From NCBI RefSeq assembly GCF_026210795.1, contig NC_089441.1:3410001-3474000 (forward strand): DNA of 64,000 nucleotides, given 5' to 3'. The stretch comes from Rhizophagus irregularis (lineage: Eukaryota > Glomeromycota > Glomeromycetes > Glomerales > Glomeraceae). Below are positions 34,970 to 49,648 of this stretch, in pieces. Every line of letters begins with the position of its first letter. Within the stretch, counting starts at the first letter, position 1. The translations under genes and the position numbers were made by a program. The notes under the pieces were generated by a model. The model did not search any database. It saw nothing but the letters and a program-made list of their open reading frames with translations, and was not told the DNA's origin.

Positions 34970-35410
34970 AAGCTTGAAATGTTGAAGCGTGTATATAAAA
35001 AGCGTGATTGTATATACAAAAACGTAAATATAAAAAGCGCAAATGTAATAGCGTGATTGTATAATAATAGCGTGATTGTATATAAGCGTAAATATAAAAA
35101 TTGGTAATGGCGTGATTGTTTGATTGTTTGATTGTATATAAAGCGTAAATATAATTGTAAATAGCGTAATTGTATATAAAGCGTAAATATAAAAGTGCAA
35201 TTGTAGTAACGTAATTCAGTAATTGTATATAAAGCGTAAGCGTAGAGTATTTAAAGCGTAAAGTACCGGTATATAAAGCGTAAAGTACCGGTATATAAAG
35301 CGTAAAGTACTGGTATATAAAGCGTAAAGTACTGGTATATAAAGCGTAAAGTACTGGTATATAAAGCGTAGAGTATATATTATATATAAAGCGTAAAGTG
35401 TATATTGTAT
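34970..35410 (+). repeat. AAAGCGTAA-based tandem repeats
   Basis: Irregular TATAAAGCGTAAATATA units lead into five copies of a 22-bp unit (GGTATATAAAGCGTAAAGTA plus two bases) at about 35265-35375. Minus-strand ORFs here are repeat artefacts. Confidence 0.8.
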
Positions 35411-36507
35411 ATATATAGCATATATACAGTATATATTTATTAATTTATTTAATAAAGTCAAAACTGTAAGTGAAACTGTAAGTCAATAAAGCCAATAAAG
35501 TCAATTCAGAAACTTCCTATTCACACTTCCTTTTTTTCTTCTTAATACTTTATTATTTATTTATTTATTTCTTTCTTTCTTAAAAAAATCACCACATGGA
35601 AAATAAAATATTCTTTTAAAATATTCTTTCATAAGGAATAAACGCAGAATAATACATTGACACGATTTAAAATTCCTAAATTGTTAAATAGTTGTAATAA
35701 ACGAGTTCTTTTACCAAATTTAATCCTTTCCCTTTTCCTAACAATAAAATAAAAACAATAAAAAAAAAACCAACCAAAATGAGACTAAACCAAAGAAAGA
35801 AAATTGATTACGCAATTGATAATTTTTTTTTTTTTGATGATGATACTTGTTTGATATTCAAAAAGATTATGTAACATAAAAAGTTGTTGAACGAAATTAT
35901 TTTTAATGAAAAAAAATTTTTTTTTTTGAAAGATTTTCAAAAAAAAAAAAACTTGTTTGTTAATGTAATGAATTCCGTAATATTGTTGTAATCTTAATGG
36001 ATATGAAAGAACTTATTATTATTTTAATGAAAAAAGATTATCAAAGAATAATTATTATTATATTATACTTTGTTATACAACAATCCTATATTCTTAATGG
36101 ACTGTTGATGAATGAGCTGCATAACCTAAAATCATTTAAGACATGATTTTGCATGTTTCCGTGTAACTTGTAACTATGATGATTTGTGTGATATACAAAA
36201 AAAAATAGTAAAAATAATGTGCGCAATTGACCCGAAAAAAACTTTAACGGTTTTAATCAACGAAACAGAAACAGAAAAAAAATCTAGTTTCACAAATAAT
36301 AAATGGTTTTGGCGAAAAAAAAAATAAAAATAAAAATTGCTTGGTGGTTGAAAAGTTTTGAAAAAATTGAAAATTATTGGATTATTCGGATAATTAAATT
36401 ATAAATACATTGTGTTTAAATTATTAATTAATTATCGTTTTTTGATAAACTTTATAAACTTTATAATAAATATTTACTTTTTTTTTCTTTAAAAAAGTTT
36501 ACAAATG

Positions 36508-36544
<37 letters not shown>

Positions 36545-39500
36545 GAATTACAAATTAGATACATCGGTAATGTCCGTCGATCAAATTCGTTGATGTCTAA
36601 TCGCGCGTAATCTTTTTTCTTGTTTAACGAAAAAAAATAAAAAAAACTTTCTTTTTTTTTTATATCTCTTATTAAATTACCAATCATTATTAATGTTTGT
36701 AAATAACCTCATTCATTATTACTTACTTCTCACACTATTTTCTTAAAGGTAACCTCCGAGCATATTTGAATATTTGAATTTCCTTTAATATTTTTTTTTG
36801 AACATCGAGTCGGGATAAACTTTCAATTGCTCAACACGCCATATAACCTAATTTATTACGCGCTTTCTTTTGATGAATAATTCTTTTTTTTTTTAATAAA
36901 CCAGGAATGGAAAAGAATCGAAAGTATCTTTAATTGGTGTGAATCTTAAAACATACTCATTATACTCGATATAGATAAATGTATTTTTTAAACCGGAATG
37001 CAACATTCATTAATATGATAACCATATTAGGAAAAGGGGCACAAAAAAAAAATTTATATATATATAATTAAAGTACATATAATAAATACCGGTATATATA
37101 TATTAGTAGTATAATATATACTTATTATATATATATATATAATACCGTACTATATAAATAAACCGAAATCTCTTTTGGTATTGTACTTTACCTAAAACAG
37201 GTTTTGAAAAAAAGGGGGGTTCATATTTTACTAAACCAAAAATGTATTAGTTTTCAAATATTAATAATTTTTTTAAAGATTTCTTAAGGCTAAAATAATT
37301 TTAGGTAATTAACCATCATCATTAGAAAAAGAACCCAAGTTTTTATTTTTTTTCAAAAAAAGAAAAATTATTTCCACCAAAAAAAATGATGCAGTGTAAC
37401 ATTTGCTTTGACCTTTTGGTTACAACTCACAAGTTACAAGTCACAACAAAGAAAACAACTGCATGTTTTTCAGAACTACTGTACTGTATTTGATCACTAT
37501 TTGATCGGAGAATAAAAAAAAAAAACTACGTTATTTTTTTTTTTAACGTTATTTAAAATTCTATGACGCTATTTGAAAATTTTTATCTTATATAATTGTT
37601 TTTTTTATCTCCTTGTGTTAGAAAAATAAAAAAAATAAGGGGTTTTAACTAGCGTTCAAAACTTTTTTTCTCTCAATCGTCATTTAATTAAATGCGCGTG
37701 AAAAAGTCGTGTTATAACTTATAATAATAACTTGTAAGTCCGCAAAAAAGAAGATTAAAGATGATTCGTTCAAAAAATTTTTTTTAATTTATTATTTAAT
37801 AAAGTCTAGAACTTTCTAAAAATAACAATAAACAATAACAATATTATCAAATTATTTAATATTATTATTTAATATTCAATATTATCAAATATTAATTTCA
37901 AATGAAAATTTTATAAGCAATGATGTGCCGCTGATCGTCGGAACTGAAAATTTTAATTTTAGGTTTTTTTTTTATATTAAAAAAAAAAATGATTATTTTT
38001 TTTTATGTTTCCGATCTAACAAAAACCTTTTTTGGGTACCGAAGGACCGAAGATATCACAAAAAAAAAAACATGCGAGATCTATAAATTTTAAAAAATGA
38101 TTCCCTCCAAAAAAGAAAAAAAAAGAAATATATATATATATATATATATTCTTTTTATAGTTTGTATAGTCTTGTATAATCTGTATAACATTTATAAAAA
38201 AATAATATACAAAAAGTTATATTATGTAAAATATTTTTCAATGTTGTTGTATTACAATCATTCCATTGAAGCCAATCCATTGAGGTATCCATTTAGAATT
38301 CCGCTTAGACCACCTGAAATTAGGAAACAGTTAAAGTAAAATCAACTTTTAAGGGAATCAAAAATCAGGTAAATAAAAATAAATTAAAATTAGTAACTCA
38401 ACAAAAAAAAAAAAAAAAAATTCACTTTATTGTATCTTACCAATGAAAATTTTAAAAAATGAACACTATTGCTTATTTATTTATTTATTTTCATATGCAA
38501 TGAAGAAACAAAGGATAAAAAGGGGTGAAACAAAATCATTATTATGAAAAAAAGTTTTAGATTTTTAGACAGACAGGAACCGGGATTTTCCTCCTGTTTA
38601 ATTAAATTGTACATTTTGATTGAGTGTTACAAACTTTTTAAAGGATAAACAATTTTAAAGTTAGGTTTTGTATCACAATAGTAACATTGAAAAATCCCTT
38701 TTTTTTTTTATTTTTTTTTTTTACAATTTTTTAATTCGTACCATTAATAATTATAAACAAAAAAATTCCGGATCTAAAAAAAAAAAATCGTATCGATAAT
38801 GTCTCATGTCCGGAAGGATTTATTACATACATTTTATTTGAACCTATTTTTGAACCTTGTTTTAAACCCTATTTTAACCCTTGTTATATATAACCCGCAG
38901 CTTATCATGAAGAGTTTCTTATTGGTCATCAATAATTAATTGCTTAAAGTTTAAGGCAAATCGTAATTATGTAGTGACCAGGGGGGAAAAGCGGAGAATG
39001 AACAAAAGGATATCTGGTAGATGTATTACAAAAATAGATTTACTGTCGTAATATCAAAGGAGAAAATTTCAATTGGCCCGTAAAAAAATTTATTACTTTA
39101 TGATTTATGCATGCAATTCATCTACTTTATAACAATATTGGTATATCCGCGTTTTGTTTATAACGAGAAACATTGATGTATATGACGATGAAGTAACACC
39201 TTCAATTATAAAAAATATAATTAGAATTATTAAAGATAATTAACGACTTTTTTTAAAAAGACGCGTCTATTTAGCGTGACCTAATATTTATACTATTATA
39301 TGTTATTTATGCTCAGCATAACAATACATCATCATCTTACATATCTTACATTCTTACACGCAACAAACTTTATTTCCTTTATATATATATATATATATAA
39401 ATTCTTGTGAATCGATTCGTCCATTTTTTTTTTGATCTTTATTGTTAACTGTCAAATCAAAAAAAAGAAAAAAAAAACTTTGTATTATGTTTAAACGGTT

Positions 39501-39599
39501 TTAAAAATAAAAATAATTTTTAATTTTTAATTTTTTTTTTATTGTTTTGATTAAATTTGGAGAATAAAAAGAATAAAATAATATAATAATATAATTATA

Positions 39600-39636
<37 letters not shown>

Positions 39637-41999
39637 CATTTCATTTTTTAACCTTGTTTCTCAATTTTTTACCGAAATTTTCCTTTTTTACCTTTACAGA
39701 ATCCATTGTATTTTCTTTAATAGGTTTTTTCCCGTTGAACCAACTATGATTTAATTATTCATACAATCATACAAAAAATAAAAATTATATAATGGATTGG
39801 ATCATGTGCATGCATTTCTTTTCTTTTCTTTGACAAAAAGGTATAAATTATTTTACCGCCAAAAAAATTACATTGTTATAAAAATGTATCAATGATTAAT
39901 AATATCTTTTAAAATCTAAAAAAGAGTGAAAGTTATTTTAAATATTTTCTTTACCGTTTTGTCTTTTTCCCTTCGTAACATTTAAAGAAATTTTAAATAA
40001 AATGTTTAACCTAATTTGGTATTTAAAAAATATGAGATCATTGAAAAAAAAAAGCGGGGATGGGTTAATCGGATATTGTGTTCCATGTGTACCATATGAT
40101 TTCTTTTTCTCAAATAATATTTTATTTCTAAATTTGGGAATGTAGATATTTGTAATTTTACATATAATTTTACATATTAAAACACAAATCATTATTATCA
40201 TATAATTTAATTCCCATTTTGAAACAAAAATGTTTAAAATTTTCGGTTTTTTTTTTTTATACTTGCATTTAACTACCGATCATTACATTTTTTTTCGGCG
40301 CCAAACATTTACGAGTAAAAACCTCGCATTAGCCGTTAAAACCAATCGAACAGCCGAGCCCTTAATAAATTCCGTAAGGTATTCGGAAATTCTGATGGAA
40401 TCGGCGATAAGTTTTTCGAACCAAACCAAATTTATTACTACGGCACATGGCGTACTTTATAATAAGGAAAAGAAATAGAATTGTTCCATGTATCTGCAGA
40501 TATCTTTTTTTCGATATATATTTAGATCTTTGTTATTTCGCAATAAACCTAAATATAGGCTAATATAGTTTTGTATCATTCATTTAATTAGCATTATGTC
40601 AATCTTTTATTACATGAGAGCCATTGTGGTTAAAAGTCTAGTGAAAATATATATATATATATATATATATATTTTCGGATATATTGATTTAAATAGTAAA
40701 AAAAAAAGCGGAGAAATAAAAAAGTTTTTTTCATTCCCAAACTCGAATTTCATTTTATAATTAAAACAAACGTCGATCTCAATTGGTATATTTTGTATTA
40801 ATTTGTTCAATCCTTCTTTTTTCCTACCCCCCGGTAAATGAAAAAATTGCAAGGGTTATTCTAAATGATTTGCTTAAATTTGTTTATTAGAATATTCTGC
40901 AACTAATCTGTAATGTATCAAAAAAACATAACATTAATGCATAATGCAAAACATCTAATTCTCTTCTCTCTTGTTGTCTTTTAGTTCCCATGCAAAAACT
41001 TGAGTTTATTTATATGTAGTGTTTAATAAACACATTTTTCTATAATATTTTATTTATTTATATTATTATTATACATGATAATATAATATTATATATATTA
41101 ATATAATAAATATATATTTATATATATATATGTATGTATGTATGTATGTATATATATATATATATTTTAAATGAATATCATATAATAATCATACCGTAAT
41201 TAATTTTCAATTTTAGCTTCTAATTTTTATTGTAAATGCAAAAGTAAATTATTTTAGATTACACAATATAAAAATATTTTGATGCTGATTAACTAATAAT
41301 ATTGTTATTATATTTATATTATTGTTTCACATTTGGCTCAAACAAGACATCTCCCGAGACGATCTTGACAATTAAACTCTAAAGCTAAATGCGAAATTTT
41401 ATCCCTGATTATTTATAACAAAGATGATAATTCCCTTTCAAAACCCGAAATTTATTACTACGCCAATTTTTTTTTTTTGTGTGTATTTTAAATTTACATA
41501 TATATTACAATATATATATTTTTTATTTCCTATAATAGGTTGCTTATTTAGTTATTTTGGTTGATTTTTAGTACATTTAAAATGATTTTTTTTTATAAAT
41601 AATAGGCTCTCGCACTTTTTTTTTCACTTTCAACCTTCACTGTTGCTAATTTTTTCAATAAGTGAGGATCAACCCACTATTATTTATACTGCTATTTTAA
41701 AATTATATACATTATAAATATACATAATATATATATACTTTTTAAGTATATTTGATCATAAATCAGATTTATATTCGATATATATACGTCATAAAATTAT
41801 TTAATCTTTTTCTTTCCGTTATTTCCGCACGATTTTTTTTTTTTCTGCTTTATTATAAATACATTCCATTTCATAAAAAAAAATTTTTTTTCAAAAACTT
41901 CATTCCTTCTTGCTTTTTTGGCGTTTTATCCCTGAAGCCAAATATAAAATAAAATGTAAGTATTCTAAAAATTTATATTGTTTCATTTAATTCTTTCGT
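35411..41999. other. gene-free AT-rich stretch, third part
   Basis: Contains AT dinucleotide runs (36510-36540, 38128-38150, 39380-39400, 40646-40672), an AAT run (39600-39635) and a TGTA run (41130-41150). A patch near 40295-40450 is less AT-biased and could be an old conserved or coding remnant; I cannot identify it. There is a GTAAGT at 41956-41961 that could be the donor of an upstream untranslated exon. No proof. Confidence 0.4.
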
Positions 42000-43345
42000 A
42001 TATCTTTCTTTAGAAGAAAAAAAAAAAAAAAAAGTATCTATTTCCCTCCTTGTTTATCCATCAAACTTTTTGTTATTGCTTTGTGTTCGGTTTGAATTTA
42101 TCTTGTAATCATAAAAAAAAAAATTTTTTTTTTTTTTTTTGCTTGTTTATCGTTTAATTAATAAATGATAAACATTTTGAACTTTATACATTATTCTCTT
42201 CAAATTTTTTTTTTACATATTCTCTTTTTTTTTAAAAAAAAAACAATTTCATTTGGGCGTAAAAATTTCACCCCCCCCCCTTGTTTTTTTTTTTACTTAC
42301 CTCCTTTTTGATGACATCATTTAACCCTTCTCGTCTATATATCGTTGTATGATTATATACTTAAATCATCCATTTGATATTGTTCATCTTAACATCTTGA
42401 ATCCCTTTTTTGAACACCTCTTTACTATTTTCTCTCATACAATTCTCCATTGTAATTATCATTTATTCCCTTCCAATCAATTTTTATCCGCAGTAATTCT
42501 TCTTTTTTCGTGGCTTTTTCCTAAATAGTTAATTTCTACTGCGCACAGCCTCAATTCTTCATCTATTTCTGTAAATATTTTCTTCATTCTGAAGTCGTTC
42601 TATAATTCTCATACAGCCTCCTTTTTTTTTATATATATCATTTAGATTTTCGATAATAAACCACCAAATACGATACTTTTTAGTATTCTTTTTTTTTAAT
42701 ATATTTCTTTCTCTCATACAAAACTAAAATAATAGGTACTTTTTTTTTCTTTTTCACTTTTTTTTCCTTTTTCTTTTTCTTTTTTTTTCTTTTTTCTTTT
42801 TCCTTATTGTTCGAAAAAAAAAAAAATTTTTTTTTTTTTTTTTTTTTGAATGAAAGAAAAATTAATTGTTTCGGTAATGGTGTTCATTAAACATCTACAT
42901 TATTGTTAACTCTTACTTAAAAAAAATTCCTAACGAAACCATATTTAGAAAATTTAATAATTTCAATTCCATTCTTTGTCTCTATTAAAAAAAAAAATTT
43001 AAACTACATAAACATAATACCTGTGTCACAATACTAAAACAATTTTTTTTTTTTTTTTTTTAACCTTTTTTTTTTCCTTCAATAATAGATAATCACTTTT
43101 CTAAAAAAAATTTTTTCATCTTTTATAACAACACATACACACGACCTTCTTGTTGATAAGAAAAAATAAAAAATAAAAAATAATATATTAATATTTTTTT
43201 TTTAAAAGAAAAGAAATTAATTTTTTTTTTTTAGAAAAAAAATTTTTCCTTCTTTCACGAAAAACATAAAAAAACAAAAAACTTTTCCTCCTTCCAAAAT
43301 ATATTATATTATATTATATTATATTATATTAATATTATTATAACG
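42000..43345 (+). promoter_or_regulatory. pyrimidine-rich leader upstream of the GATA/PHD gene
   Basis: Very long T, CT and C tracts (for example, 42725-42850, and ten C in a row near 42272) and a short ATTAT run immediately before the start codon. Pyrimidine-rich tracts just upstream of fungal genes are common in promoters and 5' leaders. No specific element can be named. Confidence 0.4.
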
Positions 43346-43737
43346 ATGCCAAGTACATCAAGTGCAAATAAATCAAATAATCAACGTAATTTGTCAAGTA
43401 CGAATTATAACGAACCTTCCATTATCTCTCAAATTCCACGTCAAATTTTACCAATGTCCAGACCTACGACGGTACAACTTTATCAACAACCTCAAATAAT
43501 CGTTCCAACACAATGTGGTTTCGGTGATATTTTACCAAATTCAAATTTACAGAATTCAAAAGAAATGTCATCAACTGTTTTACTTTCAATGGATTATTAT
43601 GATAATAATATGCAACAAAATTGTTTTAGTCAAGTTCAACCTTATCAAACTTATTTTCATCAACAACAACAACAGCAACAACAACAACAACAACAACAAC
43701 AACAACTTTATTCCCAACAACTTCAATATTTTCAATT

Positions 43738-43773
<36 letters not shown>

Positions 43774-46186
43774 GCAACAACAACAACATAATCAAATGAT
43801 TCAACAATCTCGTGTTATTTCACGTACGATATCTTCAATTAATAATGTTTCTCAACAACAACATCATTCAACTCCTATGAATATTACCCCTTCTCATGTT
43901 GTTCCAACTCAAACTTTGAATGTTCAACCTCTTATTTCTTTGGATTCAACAATGCAAGATGTATCTCAATCAATAGCCGAGTTTTCAATGCCCAATGATT
44001 TACCAATCGATTTTTCTCTTGATCAATCTCCTACCATTTGTTATGATAGTGATAAAAAATCTTGTCAAAAAAATAGTGTTCGTAATGATGTTTTCTTCTC
44101 TGATCCTATGATAGAAGATACGGAAGAAGTTCTTCATTTTGATAGTGATTCTTCTTCTGATACTGATATTTTGACTCCTCGTCAAAGATATTCTCCTCCT
44201 TTGAGTCCTATCGATTTTGGTGATGATTTAATATGGAATATGTTGGATTTATCAAAAGATAAACCTTTTACTGAAACTACTTCAACAAATATGTCAGAAG
44301 TTGCTACTGTTTCTTCTACTTCTTCTGATTTAAATGTTAATGTTTCTAAATCATCTGATATTATTTCATCACCTGTTACTACTATTCCTCCTCCTCCTTC
44401 TTCTATGAATGTTTCAATTACTTCCTCATCTAATTCTTCTTCTTCATCAAATCTAACTACTATTGATCCTACCCTTATTCGTACCACTCCAGAAACAATT
44501 GATCCAAGATTTATTGAAACTACTTCTTCAAATTCTGTTTCTCCTCAAAATGTTGTAGTTAAAAAACTTCCTCCTTCAGTTATTACTCGTCCAAATCATA
44601 TTGAATTCGGTGATGGTATACCAAGTCCTCCATTAAGAACTCCTGAACTTGTTAGTGATCATAGTATTAAACGTAGATTATCTTGTGAATCTTCATCTGA
44701 TGATGATATTTCTGATGCTGAATCTAATGATAAGAGAGCACAAAAGAAATTTAAAGTTGATATTAAAAAGTCCATTAAAATTAATGATGATAAACAAAAT
44801 GATGAAGATGAAGATGAAGAAAGTGATAGTGAAGAATTTTCTTCCGTAAATGATAATGATGAAGATATGGATTCTGCTAATGAAACTCAAGATATTAGTG
44901 ACACTGTTACTGATGAATATCATTATAGTAGTGATACTGAATCTGAAGAAGATGATGACGAAGAATATCGTCCATCAAACAATAACAAGAAATCTCGTAC
45001 GAGAAAGGTTGTTAAATCTCAAGGAAAAGCAAGAGCCGCATTATCAAAAGGTTCTCCAAAAACCAAGTCAAGTTCAATCAAGAACAAATCAAAAGTGTTG
45101 TTGTCAACGAAACGGTAAATTTTAATTTAATTTTAATTTAATATTCCTTTTTTTAAATATTCATAATAATTTATATAATTTTTATAATTTTAATAGTGGA
45201 AAGCAATCTTCAAAGACTTCTAAACCTTCATCAAAACGATCAAGTGGAGCAAACACTCCCGCTTCATTACCAATTGAAAGTCCTCCACAATGTTTCGCAA
45301 CACCTGTTGAAGAATCTAATGAAATGGAAGGACTCGAAGTAACATCTCCTCGTCCTACCCAATCTCCAACAATCTTTCAAACCTTAACAAAGTCTGGAAT
45401 TGATTGGTGTAGATATTGTGGTACCACTGAAGGTGTCAACTGGAGACCTGGTCCATGGGGAAAACGAACTTTGTGCAAGTGAGTTGAAAAAATATATATA
45501 TATTTATAAATTTTAAAAATATGATGATTTAGATGGCTAACCTTTTTTTTTTCTTTTTTTAATAGTAAACATGGTTGTGATTATAAGGGATACGGGTTCG
45601 CCTGTAAATTACCAAGGTTGGACTTAACCGGGTTTGTCAATGAATCTGTTGAAGATAGAGATCGTCCTGTATTGCAGCTCTGTAAGTTTAAAAACTAGAT
45701 TATAATAATACGACGGGATTTATAAGATTTAAGAATTTTTTATATTAAATAATTTTCAAATTCACAGTCTGCACCGTTTGCCAAAAACAAGAATCCTATA
45801 TGAGCAACGTGCTAGTTCGATGTGAAGGATGCTTTAAAGCATTCCATCAAAAATGCTTCTCATCTCAAATCACTGATGAAACAGTGTCGAGCTCGGAACA
45901 ATGGTTCTGTGAAGCCGGTTGTTCAGATAATGTTCGCAGAAAGCGTATCGGTAAGTTTGAAAAAACATTTAAAATTATATTAATTATATTATAACCTTAT
46001 TCTCCTTATATGATTATCTAATTAAAATATTATTTATTTATTTTAGTCGTCGAACTTCCAAGAAAGAAACTTCCATTGATGTCAACACCTAAAGTTCAAG
46101 TACCAGTACCAAATATCGAAACCGGTTCAGTACCTTCAGGTACTACTTCTCGACCAAGAACATCTCGCAACTCTTCAAGAGTTTAA
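43346..46186 (+). CDS. poly-Q nuclear protein with GATA-like zinc finger and PHD finger
   Basis: Five exons: 43346-45114, 45197-45478, 45566-45681, 45768-45950 and 46047-46186, with all phases consistent, give 829 residues. The N-terminal 590 residues are low-complexity: two glutamine tracts (about 107-150), Ser/Thr-rich segments, SP/TP motifs (TPRQRYSPPLSP) and acidic runs, then basic KKSRTRKVV as a possible nuclear signal. Residues 661-688 form a GATA-like finger (CRYC, 18 residues, C, then CNKHGC), so the last cysteine is one residue farther away than in the canonical CNAC. Residues 723-774 form a PHD finger with C4HC3 ligands at 724, 727, 741, 744, 749, 752, 770 and 774. PHD fingers usually read histone H3 tails. 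The protein is probably a chromatin or transcription regulator. No orthologue name is claimed. Confidence 0.9.
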
Positions 46187-49100
46187 ATTAAACTCTTCGA
46201 GAAGAATGGGGATATTTATAACATCAATTAAATTTCATTTTTTTTTTTGGACAATCGATTATCATTTCGTGACAACGGTAAAAATCGAACAATTGTTTAA
46301 CTTGCTCGAGTAGCAAGTTTTTGACGAAATTTCAATTTCTTTTTCTTTTTCTTTTTTTCTTCTTTTTTTACGTCTCATTATAGCAAAGATGGTTGATGAC
46401 GTTGTTGTCAGAGTCTGAGCGAGGAGGCGGTGTAATATTATATTAGAACATCAATCGTTGATGTTATTTTGTTATATATATATTTTCGCAACGCAACATA
46501 TATATATACATCTACATTGTATATATTATTTTATTATTATTAGACAAACGGACAATTTTTTTAATTATTTTGTTATTATGGTGGGGTTTTGATAAAATGT
46601 TATCTTAACGATATTGATTATCGTTGAAGATACAACATAGACGGACTTTTTTTTTCTATAATCAATAATTATTTTAATACTACTACTATATTAAGTGCTT
46701 TTTTTTAGGTTTTCATTAGTAATTTTCTGTAGTTAATGTAGTTAATATTTATTATTTTTATTTTTACTTGAAAGAAGAATTTCTTTTTGTACAGTTAGTT
46801 ATTCAATATTCGGAGATTAATTCGAAAAATCGATCGAAAATTATAATAATTATTTTATATTTTTTTTTTCTCTCTTCATACTTTTTTTACGATATTATAG
46901 CAAACAAACAACTATACGAAAAAAAAGCACAAAATTTAATCAACAAATCACTTTTAGAAATTTACGAAAATATAGATTTTATATACACACAAGAATTTAT
47001 ATAGAAGTTTAATTTAAAAAAAATTTTCATCTAACAATATGTAAGCTTTTTTTTTACCCACCGACAAAATACACAATTTTTTTTTTAATTATAATAACTT
47101 ACATTTCTTTCCTATACATTTCTTACAAACAATAATTATTTTTCTCATTTCGCATTTTTTTTTTTTATTATTCATTTTTTTTTAATTTTTCATCTAATCA
47201 ACCACCCAAATATAAAGTTTACATACAAGTATTTTTTTACGCAATTAAAAAAAAATATATCAATTTTTTTAATTAATTAATAATCATTTGAAAGACTTTT
47301 TTTATATAATATTGTTTTATAATGTTTTTTTTTTTATTTATTTAATTTTATTTTATTTATTTTATTTATATTAATATTTATTATATACAATTTTTTTTTC
47401 TCTCGATTCAAAAAAAAAAGAATCGAGAGAAAAAAAAAACAATACAATAATAGTTTTTGTACATAATATTTATTTATATATATTATACATACATATTTTA
47501 CTTTAATAATATTAATTTTAATTGATTGGACTTTTTTTTTTTGTTTTTTTTTTTGTTTTTTCTTTTTGAAATATTTTTAATATATATGGATAAATGAATA
47601 AAACAAAGAAAAAAGTGAAATCCTTTGTTTTTTTTTTATTTAATTAATTAATAATAATAGATTTGGGAATTTGGGTTTGTAAAAAAAAAAAATTCTTTTT
47701 TTAGAAAAAAAAAAATAAAGAAAAATAGACTAGAAAAATAAAAATAAATGAAAAAAAAATTTCTTTTTCACTTTATAAAGTAATATAATTAGCGTGTTTA
47801 ACGTGTGTTTAACGTGTGTTTGGCGTGTGTTTGGCGTGTTTAGCGTGTTTAGCGTGTTTAGTGACTTAAGGGGTCAGTTAAATCGTAAATCGTGATTTTC
47901 AGTTCGTTATTTTTCGTTATTTTCGTGATTTTTCGTTATAGTTATTTTTCGTTATTTTTTGTTATTTTTCGTTATTTCCTTTATTTTTCATTATTTTTCA
48001 TTATTTTTCATTATTTTTTTTTTGTTTTCTTTATCATTACTATTCATTACGATTCATCCGATTATGTAAGAAAACGATGATAATTCAATTTAATAATTAA
48101 AATAATTTATTTCTTTTGCTTAAGTATTAACTAGTTAATAATCACTTTTTTTAAAAATAATCAAGAATTAATTAAAGTTTTTACTACATAAAAAAAGAGA
48201 TTTTAAATTAAAATTAAATTAATTTCTTTAAAAAAACAATTTTTTTTTTTGGAAAGTATTTTGTTTTATTTTATTTTAATAAAGAAATATTTTTAATAAA
48301 ACAAAACAAAGTATTTTAATAAAACAAAGTATTTTATTTCTTTGTTTTTTTTAAATAAAACGGAATATTTCAATATTTTTTTTCAATAAAAACGAAATAT
48401 TTTTTTTGATTTCTAAAAAGAAAAGAAAATTTTTTGAAAATTAATTCCTAAAAAAAGAAAATTTTTGAAAATTAATTTCTAACAAAAAAAGAAAATTTTT
48501 TGAAAATTAATTTTCTAAAAAAAAAAAGTATTCTCTCTCCCTACGCTATTATTGATCTATATACTATCTATGCTACAAAGATTTTTTAGATGGATCACCT
48601 TAAAAACATGAAAAATCAAAAAAATTAACCAATTAATCAACTTTAACTATTTTTAACCAATTAAACAATTAAAACCATTTAAAACCAATTAAAACCAAAT
48701 TTTTTTCCAAGAAAAAAAATGCACATTAAATTACATTTAAAATGAAACTCAAATGAAACTCTTTTCCAAATATTTTTTATTTTATTTTATTTTATTTTAT
48801 TTTTTTTCGTGTCAAATTAAAAATTAAACAAAAGATCGATCATAAAAATTTTTTTTTTTCTTTTCATAATGATTCATGAATAAATAAAATATAATTAATA
48901 AATAAATAATTAATTAATAATGACATTCTTTTTTTCGCTCTTTTTTACAAATAATTATTTAAATATGAAACTTTATTGAAAACCAATGTTTTTTTTTTGT
49001 ATTCGAAAGAATAATTTGATTTTCTTTTTCATAATTAATATAATATAAATTATATATAAATAAATATATTTAAACTAATATAAACATAAACATCTTTTGT

Positions 49101-49648
49101 TTAATAAGTTTAGTAAAAAAAATGGGATCATATAATTCCGGTGTGAATCATTTCCGTTTTTAATAATTTGTCAATCTTTTATTACGTAATTTTATGAAAT
49201 ATTCCGGCCGAATGATATTATACGTTTTAACCGTGTACGGTGTAATTCCGAAAAACCGAGATAATATTATTTTACAATCAATTATTTATTTTCCAGATTA
49301 AGGGAAAAAAACAGACACTTTTAATACACAATTCAATTATCAATAATGAGCCGCTCAATTTTTTTAATCCAAAAAAAAAAAAAAGTAAATTAATATTGAA
49401 ACCCGATTTTTTTTTTTTTTAACTAATTTACTAAAAATTTTACTTTAAAATTTACTTAATTTTACTAACATACATTTTACTACATTATACAAATTAATAA
49501 ACAATATCTATAATAATAGAAAAAAACTCCCATAGATGAAAGAAAAAAATGATCAAATTTTTTTTTGGAGTAAAAAAAAAGCATTTCAAATGATTTTTTT
49601 TTTCATATGTTTACATTATATATATATTATGTGTGTGTGATAAAAAAT
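46187..49648. other. intergenic, AT-rich with minisatellites
   Basis: Includes the 3' region of the GATA/PHD gene, a hairpin TCTCTCGATTC/GAATCGAGAGA (47399-47429) and GCGTGTTTA-type units (47790-47866). TTATTTTTCG-type units lie at 47910-48010, and three copies of a 33-bp GAAAATTTTTTGAAAATTAA unit at 48420-48515. ORFs of 60-80 codons here are composition artefacts. Confidence 0.55.

Noticed and set aside
34922-35461. Two minus-strand ORFs of 80-92 codons
   Set aside because: Translation of the AAAGCGTAA tandem repeats.
41752-41960. ORF ending at a GTAAGT as a coding first exon of the GATA/PHD gene
   Set aside because: The protein is A/T-driven and the 43346 start is well placed; an untranslated exon remains possible but unproven.
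43515-45125. Several overlapping ORFs in other frames of the GATA/PHD gene
   Set aside because: Poly-Asn, poly-Leu or antisense shadows of the poly-Q and acidic exon 1.
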